A stretch of 64,000 nucleotides of DNA from Psychroflexus sp. ALD_RP9 (GCF_017311165.1 NZ_CP062973.1:1364001-1428000), one strand, 5' to 3'. Shown: positions 1-8,724, counted from the first letter of the stretch. Notes: a model not told the origin generated them from the letters alone. Made by a program: numbers and translations.

Positions 1-1986
1 ATTAAAGTTACCGAGTTTAAAGAACGCATGCACGAACTTAATCAAGGCATTAATTGGAAACCAAAATCAACTGGAGAAGGTCGCTTTGGTAATTGGTTAG
101 CTAATGCTAATGATTGGAATTTATCACGATCCCGTTATTGGGGAATTCCACTTCCTATTTGGAGAACAGAAGATAAATCAGCAACCAAAATAATAAGCTC
201 TATTGAGCAACTTAAAGCTGAAATAGATAAATCTGTCGCAGCTGGCTTAATGAAGGAAAATCCTTATCAAGCATTTGAAGTTGGTAACATGACTGACGAA
301 AACTATAACAAAGTCGACTTACACAAAAATGTAGTTGATCATATCGTTTTAGTATCAGATGAAGGCCAACCAATGCACAGAGAAGCCGATTTAATAGATG
401 TTTGGTTCGATTCGGGTTCTATGCCTTATGCACAATGGCATTATCCGTTTGAGAAAAAAGAAGAAGTCGAGCAAACTTGGCGTAAAGCCGACTTTATTGC
501 TGAAGGAGTTGACCAAACACGTGGTTGGTTTTACACACTTCATGCCATTGCAACCATGATATTTGATGACGTTGCTTATAAAAATGTTGTTTCTAACGGC
601 TTGGTTCTTGACAAGAATGGTCAAAAAATGTCCAAGCGATTAGGTAATGCAGTAGACCCATTTAAGACTTTAAAAACTTATGGTCCAGACGCAACACGTT
701 GGTATATGATTTCTAATGCCAATCCTTGGGATAACTTAAAGTTCGACCTTGAAGGTATTGGCGAAGTGCAACGTAAATTATTTGGTACCTTATACAATAC
801 ATATTCATTTTTTGCACTTTATGCTAACTTAGATAACTTTAGTTATAGTGAAGATGATATCCAGACCCAAAACCGACCTGAAATCGATCGGTGGATTTTA
901 TCTGAATTAAATACACTCATAAAAACAGTCGATAGTTTTTATGCTGAATATGAGCCAACTAAAGCAACACGAGCCATTTCAGAATTTGTTCAAGAAAATT
1001 TAAGTAATTGGTATGTGCGCTTAAGCAGAAGACGTTTCTGGAAAGGCGACTACAAATCTGATAAAATTTCAGCCTATCAAACTCTGTTTACTTGCTTAAA
1101 AACCATAGCTCAATTATCAGCGCCAGTAGCACCGTTTTATTCAGATCGGCTTTACAAAGACTTAACTTCCAGTATACAAACTGAAGGTTTTGAAAGTGTA
1201 CATTTGGCCGAGTTTCCTAAAGTAGAAGAATCATTAATCGATGCCGATTTAGAACATAAAATGCAAATGGCACAAACCATATCTTCATTAGCACTTTCAT
1301 TACGAAAGAAAGAAATGATAAAGGTAAGGCAGCCTTTAAAACGCATTATGATTCCTGTGCTCGATTCAAATATCAAGTCACAAATAAGTGAAGTAGCAGA
1401 CTTGATTAAGTCAGAAATTAATGTCAAAGCAATCGAATTTATTGATGACACATCAGGTATTTTAATTAAAGAAATTAAACCTAATTTTAAAGTTCTTGGG
1501 CCTCGATTTGGTAAAGATATGAAGTTAGCTGTTCAAGCAATTAATCAGCTTGATGCCAATGCTATCGCTAAAATTGAAGCAGAAGAACAGTTAGAGATTA
1601 GTATAAATAACGAACCGACAATATTAACACGTAATGAGGTTGAAATTATTTCGCAAGATATTGAAGGCTGGTTGGTTGCTTCAGCAAATGGGCTAACGGT
1701 AGCCTTAGATGTTAGCCTTAATGATGAGTTAAAATATGAAGGTATTGCACGTGAATTGGTCAATCGTATTCAAAATTTACGAAAAGATTCTGGTTTTGAA
1801 GTGACCGATCGTATTAAAATAGACCTGAAAGAAACAGCTAATTTGAAACAAGCAGTTCAGGCTAATTTAGAATATATTAAAAAAGAAACATTAGCAAACG
1901 AATTAAATATAAACACCGATGTTGAAAATGGCGTTGAAGTAGAATTTGACGATGTGAGCACCATTTTGAGCATTACTAAATTATAA
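1..1986 (+). CDS. ileS: Isoleucyl-tRNA synthetase, 3' part
   Basis: Charges tRNA-Ile with isoleucine in the cytoplasm (class I aminoacyl-tRNA synthetase). The reading frame is open from base 1, so the gene enters from the left edge and its HIGH motif lies outside the window. The class I signature KMSKR is encoded near 628-642, after a typical ADFIAEGVDQTRGWFYTLH stretch. An anticodon-binding helical region and the C-terminal extension seen in long bacterial IleRS follow. The stop lies 5 bases before the DksA-like gene, which is the usual ileS-dksA order in flavobacteria. In many relatives lspA comes next, but here it does not. The product assignment is secure. Confidence 0.97.
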   Translation: MKVTEFKERMHELNQGINWKPKSTGEGRFGNWLANANDWNLSRSRYWGIPLPIWRTEDKSATKIISSIEQLKAEIDKSVAAGLMKENPYQAFEVGNMTDENYNKVDLHKNVVDHIVLVSDEGQPMHREADLIDVWFDSGSMPYAQWHYPFEKKEEVEQTWRKADFIAEGVDQTRGWFYTLHAIATMIFDDVAYKNVVSNGLVLDKNGQKMSKRLGNAVDPFKTLKTYGPDATRWYMISNANPWDNLKFDLEGIGEVQRKLFGTLYNTYSFFALYANLDNFSYSEDDIQTQNRPEIDRWILSELNTLIKTVDSFYAEYEPTKATRAISEFVQENLSNWYVRLSRRRFWKGDYKSDKISAYQTLFTCLKTIAQLSAPVAPFYSDRLYKDLTSSIQTEGFESVHLAEFPKVEESLIDADLEHKMQMAQTISSLALSLRKKEMIKVRQPLKRIMIPVLDSNIKSQISEVADLIKSEINVKAIEFIDDTSGILIKEIKPNFKVLGPRFGKDMKLAVQAINQLDANAIAKIEAEEQLEISINNEPTILTRNEVEIISQDIEGWLVASANGLTVALDVSLNDELKYEGIARELVNRIQNLRKDSGFEVTDRIKIDLKETANLKQAVQANLEYIKKETLANELNINTDVENGVEVEFDDVSTILSITKL

Positions 1987-1991
1987 TTAAA

Positions 1992-2375
1992 ATGACAGAT
2001 GTAAATACAAAAGATCGCTATTCTGACCAAGAGCTAGAAGAGTTTAAGGCTTTAATTGAAGACAAAATTGAAAAAGCACAACATCAATTACAGCAGTATG
2101 TAGATGCTTATAAAAATGGAAGTTCAAACGATACAGAAGATACTTCGCCAACCTTTAAATCTTTCGACGAAGGTAGTAGCACTTTAAGTAAAGAAGCCAA
2201 TTCTCAATTGGCGATTAGACAAGAAAAGTTTATCCGTGACTTAAAAAATGCACTTATTCGTATTGAAAACAAAACTTATGGTATTTGCCGTGTAACGGGT
2301 AAATTAATCAATAAAGAGCGTTTAAAATTAGTCCCTCATGCTACATTAAGCATCGAAGCTAAAAATAAGCAGTAA
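1992..2375 (+). CDS. DksA/TraR-family regulator with degenerate zinc finger
   Basis: 127-residue protein of the DksA/TraR family, which binds RNA polymerase through the secondary channel. The N-terminal half is a charged coiled coil (about residues 8-40). The C-terminal YGICRVTGKLINKERL block matches the family zinc-finger region, but only one of the four zinc cysteines remains (Cys in YGIC). The CxxC partners are replaced, for example by VTGK. It starts 5 bases after ileS and is probably cotranscribed with it. A convergent hairpin terminator follows. Family membership is clear; whether it responds to ppGpp is not. Confidence 0.88.
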   Translation: MTDVNTKDRYSDQELEEFKALIEDKIEKAQHQLQQYVDAYKNGSSNDTEDTSPTFKSFDEGSSTLSKEANSQLAIRQEKFIRDLKNALIRIENKTYGICRVTGKLINKERLKLVPHATLSIEAKNKQ

Positions 2376-2383
2376 ATATGTCG

Positions 2384-2417
2384 ATACCAGATTAAATTAA
2401 TTTTTTTAATCTGGTAT
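2384..2417. terminator. Bidirectional terminator between dksA-like and CYTH genes
   Basis: A 12-bp inverted repeat (2384-2395 with 2406-2417) encloses a 10-base AT loop. T-rich stretches lie in or beside it on both strands. It sits between two convergent genes and abuts the stop codon of the CYTH gene. Confidence 0.75.
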
Positions 2418-2884
2418 TACCATTTTTTAAAAGGCTTTTTACTTAGACTTGAATTGTAATATTTAATTTCTCCTGTCACTTCTTTACCAAGCCAATCTGG
2501 CTTTTTAAAAGTTTCGTTAGGTTTACTAAGTTCTATTTCTGCAAGAATGAGTCCTTTATTTTCTCCCTCGAACACATCAACTTCGTAATTATGAAGGCCA
2601 AATGGAATTACATATCGCGTTTTTTCTATTGGATAGTCTTCACATAGTTGTAGTAGTTGTTGGGCATCTAAAATACTAATTGGTTTTTCCCACTCAAAAC
2701 GGCTTGTACCATCTTGACTCGATTGGCCTTTAACGGTTAAAAATGCAGTTTGTGCTAAAATTCTTACGCGTACACTTCGCTGAGGATGCGTGTTTAAATA
2801 GGCTTGTTTAATATAATAGTGAGACTCTGCTTCCTTGATAAAACGAGTCGAGTTGACTAAAAATTTACGTTCTACTTCTTGCAT
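2417..2884 (-). CDS. CYTH domain protein (triphosphate-metabolising fold)
   Basis: 155-residue protein of the CYTH superfamily (class IV adenylate cyclase / thiamine-triphosphatase tunnel fold). It opens with the signature ExExK (EVERKFLV, residues 3-10) and has the alternating charged strands that line the tunnel: VRVRI, FLTVKG, TRFEWEKPI, YEVDVFEGENKGLILAEIEL. These residues bind the triphosphate and divalent metal. In bacteria, related short CYTH proteins act on inorganic triphosphate or remain uncharacterised, so the substrate cannot be read from sequence. Its start overlaps the end of the upstream membrane-protein gene by 13 bases, which suggests an operon. Confidence 0.85.
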   Translation of the reverse strand: MQEVERKFLVNSTRFIKEAESHYYIKQAYLNTHPQRSVRVRILAQTAFLTVKGQSSQDGTSRFEWEKPISILDAQQLLQLCEDYPIEKTRYVIPFGLHNYEVDVFEGENKGLILAEIELSKPNETFKKPDWLGKEVTGEIKYYNSSLSKKPFKKW

Positions 2885-3150
2885 TGACGCTTATATTTTT
2901 GGTAAAGATAAGTGTTTAGAGGCCAAAATAAAGCGGTGTATATAATTGCTGTTAATAAACATACAACTGTAACTTGTAACAAACCTTTTAAACTCCAGTT
3001 GAATAGGCCAGATTGGTTTGTGCTAAAAAAATAAATTTCTTGTAAACCAATTACAATAACAGCAAAAACAAGACCTTCGGTATAGATAAATTTTAAAATA
3101 CCCTTTTTCTTTTTCTGCTCCCATTGTTTTATAAATTGATCTCGACTCAA
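2872..3150 (-). CDS. Small two-helix membrane protein
   Basis: 92 residues, not recognised as a named family. A basic N-terminus (QWEQKKKKG) is followed by two hydrophobic segments (about residues 22-42 and 55-80) and a basic C-terminal tail (YLYQKYKRQCKK). It is a likely inner-membrane protein with both ends in the cytoplasm. It overlaps the CYTH gene by 13 bases and should be translated with it. No functional motif is visible. Confidence 0.6.
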   Translation of the reverse strand: MSRDQFIKQWEQKKKKGILKFIYTEGLVFAVIVIGLQEIYFFSTNQSGLFNWSLKGLLQVTVVCLLTAIIYTALFWPLNTYLYQKYKRQCKK

Positions 3151-3270
3151 TGAAATAGCTGTTTAAATTGAAAATTAAATTTACAAAATATCTCTTTAGT
3201 GGTGAAATTTATGGTTTCATGTTTACCCCGATTAAAACCTGCCCCAGATTGTAGTGAAAAACCCACAGTT

Positions 3271-3347
3271 TAAAAGCCTTAGCCTAAAGTCTTTTGCAAA
3301 GCGACTTTAGGAGCTCTTGCTAAAAGGCACTTAGGACTTGGCTTTTT
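3271..3347. other. Nested inverted repeats upstream of dinB
   Basis: The non-coding stretch before dinB folds on paper into nested hairpins. The inner one is a perfect 9-bp stem (3283-3291 with 3303-3311) around an 11-base loop. An outer 7-bp pairing joins AAAAGCC (3272-3278) with GGCTTTT (3340-3346). It is not followed by a simple T tract. It could be a structured RNA, a terminator-like barrier or a dispersed intergenic repeat; the sequence alone does not decide. Confidence 0.4.
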
Positions 3348-3395
3348 AACGCGGATTTGCAACGTAAAGCTGGATTAAGGCACAACAAATCAACT

Positions 3396-3403
3396 TATAT
3401 TTG
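3396..3403 (+). promoter_or_regulatory. Bacteroidota -7 element of dinB
   Basis: TATATTTG matches the TAnnTTTG -7 consensus of Bacteroidota sigma-A promoters. It ends four bases before the dinB ATG at 3408, so the transcript would begin at or beside the start codon (leaderless or nearly so). No good -33 TTTG was found at the usual distance. Confidence 0.55.
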
Positions 3404-3407
3404 TAGT

Positions 3408-4535
3408 ATGGTAGTAGACGATTTTAAGGCGTATATTAGAAAAATTATTCATGTTGATATGGATGCGTTTTATGCATCGGTAGAGCAGTTAGACGACCCA
3501 AATTTGCGCTATTTGCCTATTGCTGTTGGTGGTAGTTCAAAGCGCGGCGTGGTTGCTGCGGCAAGTTACGAAGCTAGAAAATATGGCGTTAAAAGTGCTA
3601 TGAGTGGTAGGCTTGCGGCAAAATTATGTCCAGATTTGGTTTTTGTAAAGCCACGATTTGAACGCTACCAAGAGATCTCTAAACGCATACGGGATATTTT
3701 TTTTGAATATACACCTTTGGTCGAGCCATTGTCTCTAGATGAAGCCTATTTAGATGTGACTGTTAACCGTAAAAAAGCACCAAGTGCAACCTTATTAGCC
3801 AAAGAAATTCGGCAAAAAATAAAAGAAAAAACAGGTTTAAATGCTTCGGCAGGCATTTCGATTAACAAGTTTTTGGCCAAAATTGCGAGTGATATCAATA
3901 AACCTAATGGTCAAAAAACAATTGCTCCAGATGAGGTTTTAGGGTTTTTAGAAACACTTGATGTAAGAAAGTTTTATGGCGTTGGTAAAGTGACTAAAGA
4001 TAAAATGTATCAACTTGGTATTTTTACTGGTGCTGATTTAAAATCTAAGTCTTTAGATGAATTACAACAGCATTTTGGAAAAAGTGGTGCTTTTTATTAT
4101 CAGGTGGTTCGAGGGATTCATTTAAGCGAAGTTAAAACCGAACGCCAACGAAAATCGGTTGGTGCTGAGCGCACTTTTAATGAAAATATTTCTTCTGAAA
4201 TCTATATGATTTCTCGACTTGAAGCAATTGCTGAAGAGTTAGAAAAGCGACTAAAAAAGCATGGTTTAGCGGGGAAAACGATTACACTAAAAATTAAATA
4301 TAGCGACTTTTCGGTTCAAACGCGAAGTAAAACTTTAGGCTTGTTTATAGCTTCAAAAGAACTAATATTAGAAGAATCTAAAGATTTGCTGTATCAGGAA
4401 CGCTTAAAAAACTCAGTGCGTTTGTTGGGCATTAGTTTGCATAAGCTTAATAGCGAGCAAAATTCAAGTGAATTAACAGCCAAAGAAGCGGCGGCAGCTT
4501 CAAGACAACACGAACAGTTAAGATTGCCGTTTTAA
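3408..4535 (+). CDS. dinB: DNA polymerase IV (Y-family translesion polymerase)
   Basis: 375-residue Y-family polymerase that copies past damaged template bases. The palm motif VDMDAFYASVEQ and the catalytic SLDEAYLDVT (Asp-Glu) are both present. Fingers, thumb (NKFLAKIASDINKPNGQ) and little-finger regions follow in order. The protein ends in QLRLPF, a classic beta-clamp binding peptide. The open frame extends upstream to 3357, but I start at ATG 3408 because family N-termini align there and a promoter -7 box lies just upstream. A convergent terminator separates it from ahcY. Confidence 0.95.
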   Translation: MVVDDFKAYIRKIIHVDMDAFYASVEQLDDPNLRYLPIAVGGSSKRGVVAAASYEARKYGVKSAMSGRLAAKLCPDLVFVKPRFERYQEISKRIRDIFFEYTPLVEPLSLDEAYLDVTVNRKKAPSATLLAKEIRQKIKEKTGLNASAGISINKFLAKIASDINKPNGQKTIAPDEVLGFLETLDVRKFYGVGKVTKDKMYQLGIFTGADLKSKSLDELQQHFGKSGAFYYQVVRGIHLSEVKTERQRKSVGAERTFNENISSEIYMISRLEAIAEELEKRLKKHGLAGKTITLKIKYSDFSVQTRSKTLGLFIASKELILEESKDLLYQERLKNSVRLLGISLHKLNSEQNSSELTAKEAAAASRQHEQLRLPF

Positions 4536-4543
4536 GGTTAATT

Positions 4544-4577
4544 AAAAAGCCTACATCAAGAGATACAGGCTTTTTTT
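4544..4577. terminator. Terminator between dinB and ahcY
   Basis: AAAAAGCCT (4544-4552) pairs with AGGCTTTTT (4567-4575) around a 14-base loop, followed by T residues. The A run on the 5' side makes it usable from both strands, which fits the convergent genes. Confidence 0.8.
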
Positions 4578-4605
4578 AAGTTTTAATAACTTTAGGTTGA
4601 TGGTT

Positions 4606-5922
4606 TTAATATCTGTAATATTCAGGCTTAAATGGTCCTTCAACTGTTACGCCAATATATTCGGCTTGGTCTTGTTTTAATTCTGTTAATTCGGCACCGA
4701 TGCGTTCTAAGTGAAGTTTAGCAACTTTTTCGTCAAGATGTTTCGGTAACATATAAACTTCATTTTTATAGCGATCTGTGTTTTGCCATAGCTCTAATTG
4801 CGCTAGCGTTTGGTTTGTAAATGAGTTACTCATTACAAAACTTGGGTGACCTGTAGCACAGCCTAAGTTAACTAGTCGGCCTTCAGCAAGTAAAATAATA
4901 TCTTTGCCGTTAACAGTATACTTATCAACTTGTGGTTTAATTTCAACATGTGTACTACCGTGATTTTGCTTCAGCCAAGCGACATCAATTTCATTATCAA
5001 AGTGGCCGATGTTGCAAACAATGGTTTTGTCTTTCATAGCTTCAAAATGTTCTCCACGCACAATATCGCGATTTCCAGTAGTTGTAATGACTATATCAGC
5101 ATTGCCAACAACGGTTTCAAGCTGTTTAACTTCAAAACCATCCATGGCGGCTTGTAAAGCACAAATTGGGTCAATTTCAGTAATTGTAACTATAGAGCCA
5201 GCACCTTTAAATGAAGCGGCTGTACCTTTACCTACATCGCCATAACCACAAACAACAACGCGTTTTCCAGCAAGCATTACATCAGTGGCACGTCTAATTG
5301 CGTCAACAGCGCTTTCACGGCAGCCATATTTGTTATCAAATTTAGATTTGGTTACACTGTCATTAACATTGATAGCTGGCATTGGTAAAGTGCCGTTTTT
5401 CATACGCTCATATAAGCGATGAACGCCTGTAGTGGTTTCTTCAGATAGGCCTTTAATGTTATCGGCGAGTTCAGGATAGTCATCAAGTACCATATTGGTT
5501 AAATCGCCACCATCATCTAAAATCATATTTAGTGGTTGTCGGTCTTCGCCAAAAAATAAAGTTTGCTCAATGCACCAGTTAAACTCTTCTTCTGTCATAC
5601 CTTTCCATGCATAAACTGAAACACCAGCAGCAGCAATAGCAGCAGCAGCATGGTCTTGTGTAGAGAATATGTTACAAGAACTCCAAGTCACTTCAGCACC
5701 AAGCGCAACTAAAGTTTCAATTAAAACCGCTGTTTGTATGGTCATGTGTAAGCAGCCAGCAATTCGAGCGCCTTTTAAAGGTTGCGCATCGCCATATTCT
5801 TCACGTAAAGCCATAAGACCAGGCATTTCGGCTTCTGCAAGCTCTATTTCGCGTCTTCCCCATTCGGCTAAGCTAATATCTTTAACTTTGTAAGGTGTAT
5901 AAGTTGGAGTTTCTGTACTCAT
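4606..5922 (-). CDS. ahcY: Adenosylhomocysteinase
   Basis: 438-residue NAD-dependent S-adenosylhomocysteine hydrolase. It splits the by-product of methylations into adenosine and homocysteine and so keeps the methyl cycle running. Visible landmarks are the substrate-binding [13 protein letters not shown] segment, the Rossmann motif [14 protein letters not shown], the conserved [10 protein letters not shown] stretch, and the C-terminal KPEYYRY tail that reaches into the neighbouring subunit of the tetramer. Length is normal. It is divergent from the PPTase gene with about 56 bases between start codons, so the two promoters share that gap. Confidence 0.97.
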   Translation of the reverse strand: MSTETPTYTPYKVKDISLAEWGRREIELAEAEMPGLMALREEYGDAQPLKGARIAGCLHMTIQTAVLIETLVALGAEVTWSSCNIFSTQDHAAAAIAAAGVSVYAWKGMTEEEFNWCIEQTLFFGEDRQPLNMILDDGGDLTNMVLDDYPELADNIKGLSEETTTGVHRLYERMKNGTLPMPAINVNDSVTKSKFDNKYGCRESAVDAIRRATDVMLAGKRVVVCGYGDVGKGTAASFKGAGSIVTITEIDPICALQAAMDGFEVKQLETVVGNADIVITTTGNRDIVRGEHFEAMKDKTIVCNIGHFDNEIDVAWLKQNHGSTHVEIKPQVDKYTVNGKDIILLAEGRLVNLGCATGHPSFVMSNSFTNQTLAQLELWQNTDRYKNEVYMLPKHLDEKVAKLHLERIGAELTELKQDQAEYIGVTVEGPFKPEYYRY

Positions 5923-5978
5923 AAGTAATAATTTATCTATTTTTGAATTGCAAAACTAAGCAATACGAGCAGAATTTT

Positions 5979-6605
5979 ATGCCGATTTACAAAACAATAA
6001 CAATAGATCAATACACTAAAGCACTGATTTGGAAGATTGAAGAACCCATTGAAGTCCTAGAAGAATCAATTGAGCTTAGTGAATATTGCGCAGAACGCTA
6101 CCAGAATATGTCTTCTGAAATTCATCGAAAAGGCTTTATGAGTGTGCGTCAACTACTGAAGTTACTTGGGTATACTGATTTCGATTTAACTTATGATGCT
6201 AAAGGTAAACCGCACTTAAATGATGGTACAGAGATTTCAATTAGTCACTCTTTTCAATTTTCAGCAGTGATCGTTTCTAACCGAAAAGTCGGTATTGATA
6301 TTGAAAAACAACGGGATAAAATTAAGCGGATTGCTCCTAAATTTACACCAATAGAAGAATATCAATCGCTTGGAGAAACCGATTTAATAAGAAAATTAAC
6401 TATGGTTTGGGGTGCAAAAGAAGCACTTTACAAGCTATATGGTAAAAAAGGTTTACGGTTTTTAGAAGATATTTTTGTTCGTGATTTCGACTTTCAAAAT
6501 TTTACCACAACAGCCGAAGTTTATCAAAATAATTTAACCACAACTTACCGCTTAAATTTTTTAGAATTTGAGTCTTATACTTGTGTTTATGCCTTAGCTC
6601 TATGA
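5979..6605 (+). CDS. 4'-phosphopantetheinyl transferase family protein
   Basis: 208-residue enzyme expected to move the phosphopantetheine arm of CoA onto a carrier-protein serine. The two family signatures are present: VGIDIEKQRDKI (metal-binding Asp and Glu) and WGAKEALYKLYGKKG (catalytic Glu and Lys). Two-domain Sfp-like length. The open frame runs upstream to a TTG at 5943, but ATG 5979 gives the better N-terminus (MPIYKTITI). Its TGA overlaps the next ATG (ATGA), so translation is coupled to the GGGP synthase gene. Whether it serves fatty-acid ACP or another carrier cannot be told. Confidence 0.9.
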   Translation: MPIYKTITIDQYTKALIWKIEEPIEVLEESIELSEYCAERYQNMSSEIHRKGFMSVRQLLKLLGYTDFDLTYDAKGKPHLNDGTEISISHSFQFSAVIVSNRKVGIDIEKQRDKIKRIAPKFTPIEEYQSLGETDLIRKLTMVWGAKEALYKLYGKKGLRFLEDIFVRDFDFQNFTTTAEVYQNNLTTTYRLNFLEFESYTCVYALAL

Positions 6606-7303
6606 AGACGCAGACCCAACAATTACTTAAACAACTGCAGTTGGTTGGTCAACAATTAGCAATTTTAATAGACCCTGACAAGTTTAAATCACATCAAAGT
6701 GCGGCTATTGTTAAAGCCTTGCCAAGCAAAACTGATTATCTATTTGTTGGTGGGAGCACAGCTACTGCACAACAAACTGAAGCCTGCGTTAAAAGATTAA
6801 AACAGCAAACTGATTTACCCATTATTTTGTTTCCAGGGCATTATCAGCAAGTTTGTCGAGCAGCCGATGCCATTTTATTTTTAAGTTTGCTTTCTGGCCA
6901 TAACCCTGATTATTTAGTGCATCATCAAGTGGCGTCTGTACCACTTTTGCGTGCGTCTAATCTAGAAATTTTACCCACAGCTTATGTATTAATCGACGGT
7001 GGTAAGCCTTCAGCTGTAGAGCGCGTTAGCCAGACTTCAGCGATATTACAATCTAATATTGAATTAATTGTTGATACCGCTTTAGCAGCCGAATATATGG
7101 GTAAACAACTGATCTATCTTGAAGCAGGAAGTGGCGCTATTTATCCTGTTTCAACCGAAGTTATTTCAGCAGTACATAAAGCTTGCCGTTTACCGATTAT
7201 TGTTGGTGGTGGCTTAAAAACTCAGCACCAAATAGAGCAAGCTTATCAAGCAGGAGCAAGCTTAGTTGTTGTCGGAACAGCATTTGAGCAACAATTTATT
7301 TAA
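6602..7303 (+). CDS. Geranylgeranylglyceryl/heptaprenylglyceryl phosphate synthase family
   Basis: 233-residue TIM-barrel prenyltransferase of the GGGPS/PcrB family, which joins a polyprenyl diphosphate to glycerol-1-phosphate. Visible are IDPDKF near the N-terminus, the strand ends DYLFVGGST, ILFPGH and YLEAGSGA, and the C-terminal phosphate-binding IIVGGGLKT with VVVGTAFE. The archaeal member starts ether-lipid synthesis; members in Bacteroidota are known but their physiological product is less clear. ATG 6602 overlaps the PPTase stop by four bases; an upstream in-frame TTG is less likely. Confidence 0.92.
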   Translation: MKTQTQQLLKQLQLVGQQLAILIDPDKFKSHQSAAIVKALPSKTDYLFVGGSTATAQQTEACVKRLKQQTDLPIILFPGHYQQVCRAADAILFLSLLSGHNPDYLVHHQVASVPLLRASNLEILPTAYVLIDGGKPSAVERVSQTSAILQSNIELIVDTALAAEYMGKQLIYLEAGSGAIYPVSTEVISAVHKACRLPIIVGGGLKTQHQIEQAYQAGASLVVVGTAFEQQFI

Positions 7304-7321
7304 ATTTTAAACCTATTACTT

Positions 7322-7570
7322 ATGAATATATCAGTAGAATTAACTTTAACACCTATTCAAGATAATTATGAGCCAGCGATTATTCAACTTATTCAAAATT
7401 TACGAAACTCAGGTTTAAAGGTTTTAGAAAATCCGTTGAGTACGCAAGTTTATGGTGATTATGATGAGGTCATGACAGTGCTTAACAAAGAAATAAAAAT
7501 TGCTATGGAAGCTGTAGATCGTGGCTTATTATACATGAAAATTGTTAAAAGTAATCGTTACCGATTATGA
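7322..7570 (+). CDS. Thiamine-binding YkoF/MTH1187-type protein
   Basis: 82-residue single ferredoxin-like domain of the MTH1187/YkoF family, whose members bind thiamine or its phosphates. Visible features are the N-terminal strand ISVELTLTPI, the central VLENPLSTQVYGDYDEVM (strand, loop and helix start), and the C-terminal MKIVKSNRYRL strand. Its last codon and the pnuC start share ATGA at 7567-7570, so the two are translationally coupled. That coupling is the best hint that the neighbouring transporter may carry thiamine. Confidence 0.85.
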   Translation: MNISVELTLTPIQDNYEPAIIQLIQNLRNSGLKVLENPLSTQVYGDYDEVMTVLNKEIKIAMEAVDRGLLYMKIVKSNRYRL

Positions 7571-8205
7571 GCCGCATTTTTAATTGGTTGTTTGAACCCT
7601 ATTTTGGTACACCAAACCACTTAATTGTTTTAGAAGTAATTGGTGTCGTTTTTGGTTTTTTGAGTGTATGGTATTCAAAAAAAGATAACATCTTAGTATT
7701 TCCTACGGGTTTAATTAGTACATCGATTTTTGTTTATATTTTGTTTGTATATGGCCTGTTAGGTGATATGATGATTAATGCTTATTATTTCATTATGAGT
7801 ATTTATGGCTGGTACATATGGACAAGAAAACAAGATAAAAACCACTACATACCTATTAAAAAAGCCACTAAAGAAGAACATTTTAACAGCGTGCTGCTTT
7901 TTATGGGTACTATCTGCTTTATTATAATCGTCTATAGCTCGTTTGACAAATGGGATTCCTGGACGGCTTATGTAGACACATTTACAACCGCTTTGTTTTT
8001 TGTTGGGATGTGGCTGATGGCCAAAAAACGACTTGAAAATTGGCTGTATTGGATTATAGGTGACTTGATTTCAATACCGCTTTATTTTTACAAAGGCTTA
8101 GCCTTAACGGCTCTGCAATATATATTATTTACAATTATCGCAATTTACGGTTATAAAGCATGGCAAAAACAACTGAACACACCCAAAACCAACTTATTAA
8201 AATAG
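7567..8205 (+). CDS. pnuC: PnuC-family vitamin transporter
   Basis: 212-residue integral membrane protein of the PnuC family, facilitators that import nicotinamide riboside (PnuC) or thiamine (PnuT) and depend on intracellular phosphorylation. About seven hydrophobic segments can be counted. Conserved motifs include the N-terminal WLFEPYFG region, NAYYFIMSIYGWYIWTRK, and the late WLYWIIGDLISIPLYFYKG, which lines the substrate path. It sits between a thiamine-binding protein and a NadR-like kinase, so the context gives conflicting substrate clues. It overlaps the next gene by 46 bases. Confidence 0.9.
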   Translation: MSRIFNWLFEPYFGTPNHLIVLEVIGVVFGFLSVWYSKKDNILVFPTGLISTSIFVYILFVYGLLGDMMINAYYFIMSIYGWYIWTRKQDKNHYIPIKKATKEEHFNSVLLFMGTICFIIIVYSSFDKWDSWTAYVDTFTTALFFVGMWLMAKKRLENWLYWIIGDLISIPLYFYKGLALTALQYILFTIIAIYGYKAWQKQLNTPKTNLLK

Positions 8206-8717
8206 TACTTTTTGGGCCCGAATCAACTGGCAAAACCACACTTGCCCAATCGCTTGCAAACCATTACCAAACCAATTGGGTAGAAGAGTTTGCACGTGAT
8301 TATTTACAGAAAAAATATGATGATTCTGGTCTAATTTGTGAACCGAAAGATATTATGCCAATTGTAGAAGGCCAATTGAAATTAGAAAAAAAGAAGGCTT
8401 TAAACGCAAAAAAATTCTTATTTTGCGATACTAACCCTTTGCAAACCTATGTTTATGCAAATGCTTATTATACCAATTATGAAAATAATAGATTTGAAAC
8501 CATCCTGAACCAGCTTGACTATCAGCTTTATTTCTTAACCAACATCGATACACCTTGGGTTAAAGATGACTTAAGAGATAAGCCAACTGAACGCCATAAA
8601 ATGCTAAAATTGTTTTCAGATGAATTGAAAGCTAGAAACTTAAATTTTATAATGCTTTCAGGAAATGAAAATCAGCGTTTGCAACAAGCGATAACCTACA
8701 TTGATAAATTATTCTAA
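8160..8717 (+). CDS. NadR-like AAA ATPase / nucleoside kinase
   Basis: 185-residue P-loop protein resembling the C-terminal ribosylnicotinamide-kinase domain of NadR. Walker A is GPESTGKTT (about residues 19-27). VEEFARDYL and FCDTNPLQTYVYA follow the pattern of NadR-type kinases, including the FCDT acid that binds metal. The companion adenylyltransferase domain is absent. Phosphorylating the incoming vitamin would trap it inside the cell, which suits a gene overlapping pnuC by 46 bases. The real start may lie slightly downstream, but no better ATG precedes the P-loop. Confidence 0.85.
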   Translation: MAKTTEHTQNQLIKIVLFGPESTGKTTLAQSLANHYQTNWVEEFARDYLQKKYDDSGLICEPKDIMPIVEGQLKLEKKKALNAKKFLFCDTNPLQTYVYANAYYTNYENNRFETILNQLDYQLYFLTNIDTPWVKDDLRDKPTERHKMLKLFSDELKARNLNFIMLSGNENQRLQQAITYIDKLF

Positions 8718-8724
8718 CCAAATA

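Noticed and set aside
4930..5893. Plus-strand ORFs opposite ahcY
   Set aside because: They mirror a highly conserved enzyme gene and have no family-like sequence.
7304..7321. TPP riboswitch before the thiamine-binding gene
   Set aside because: Only 18 bases lie between the genes, too short for the aptamer.
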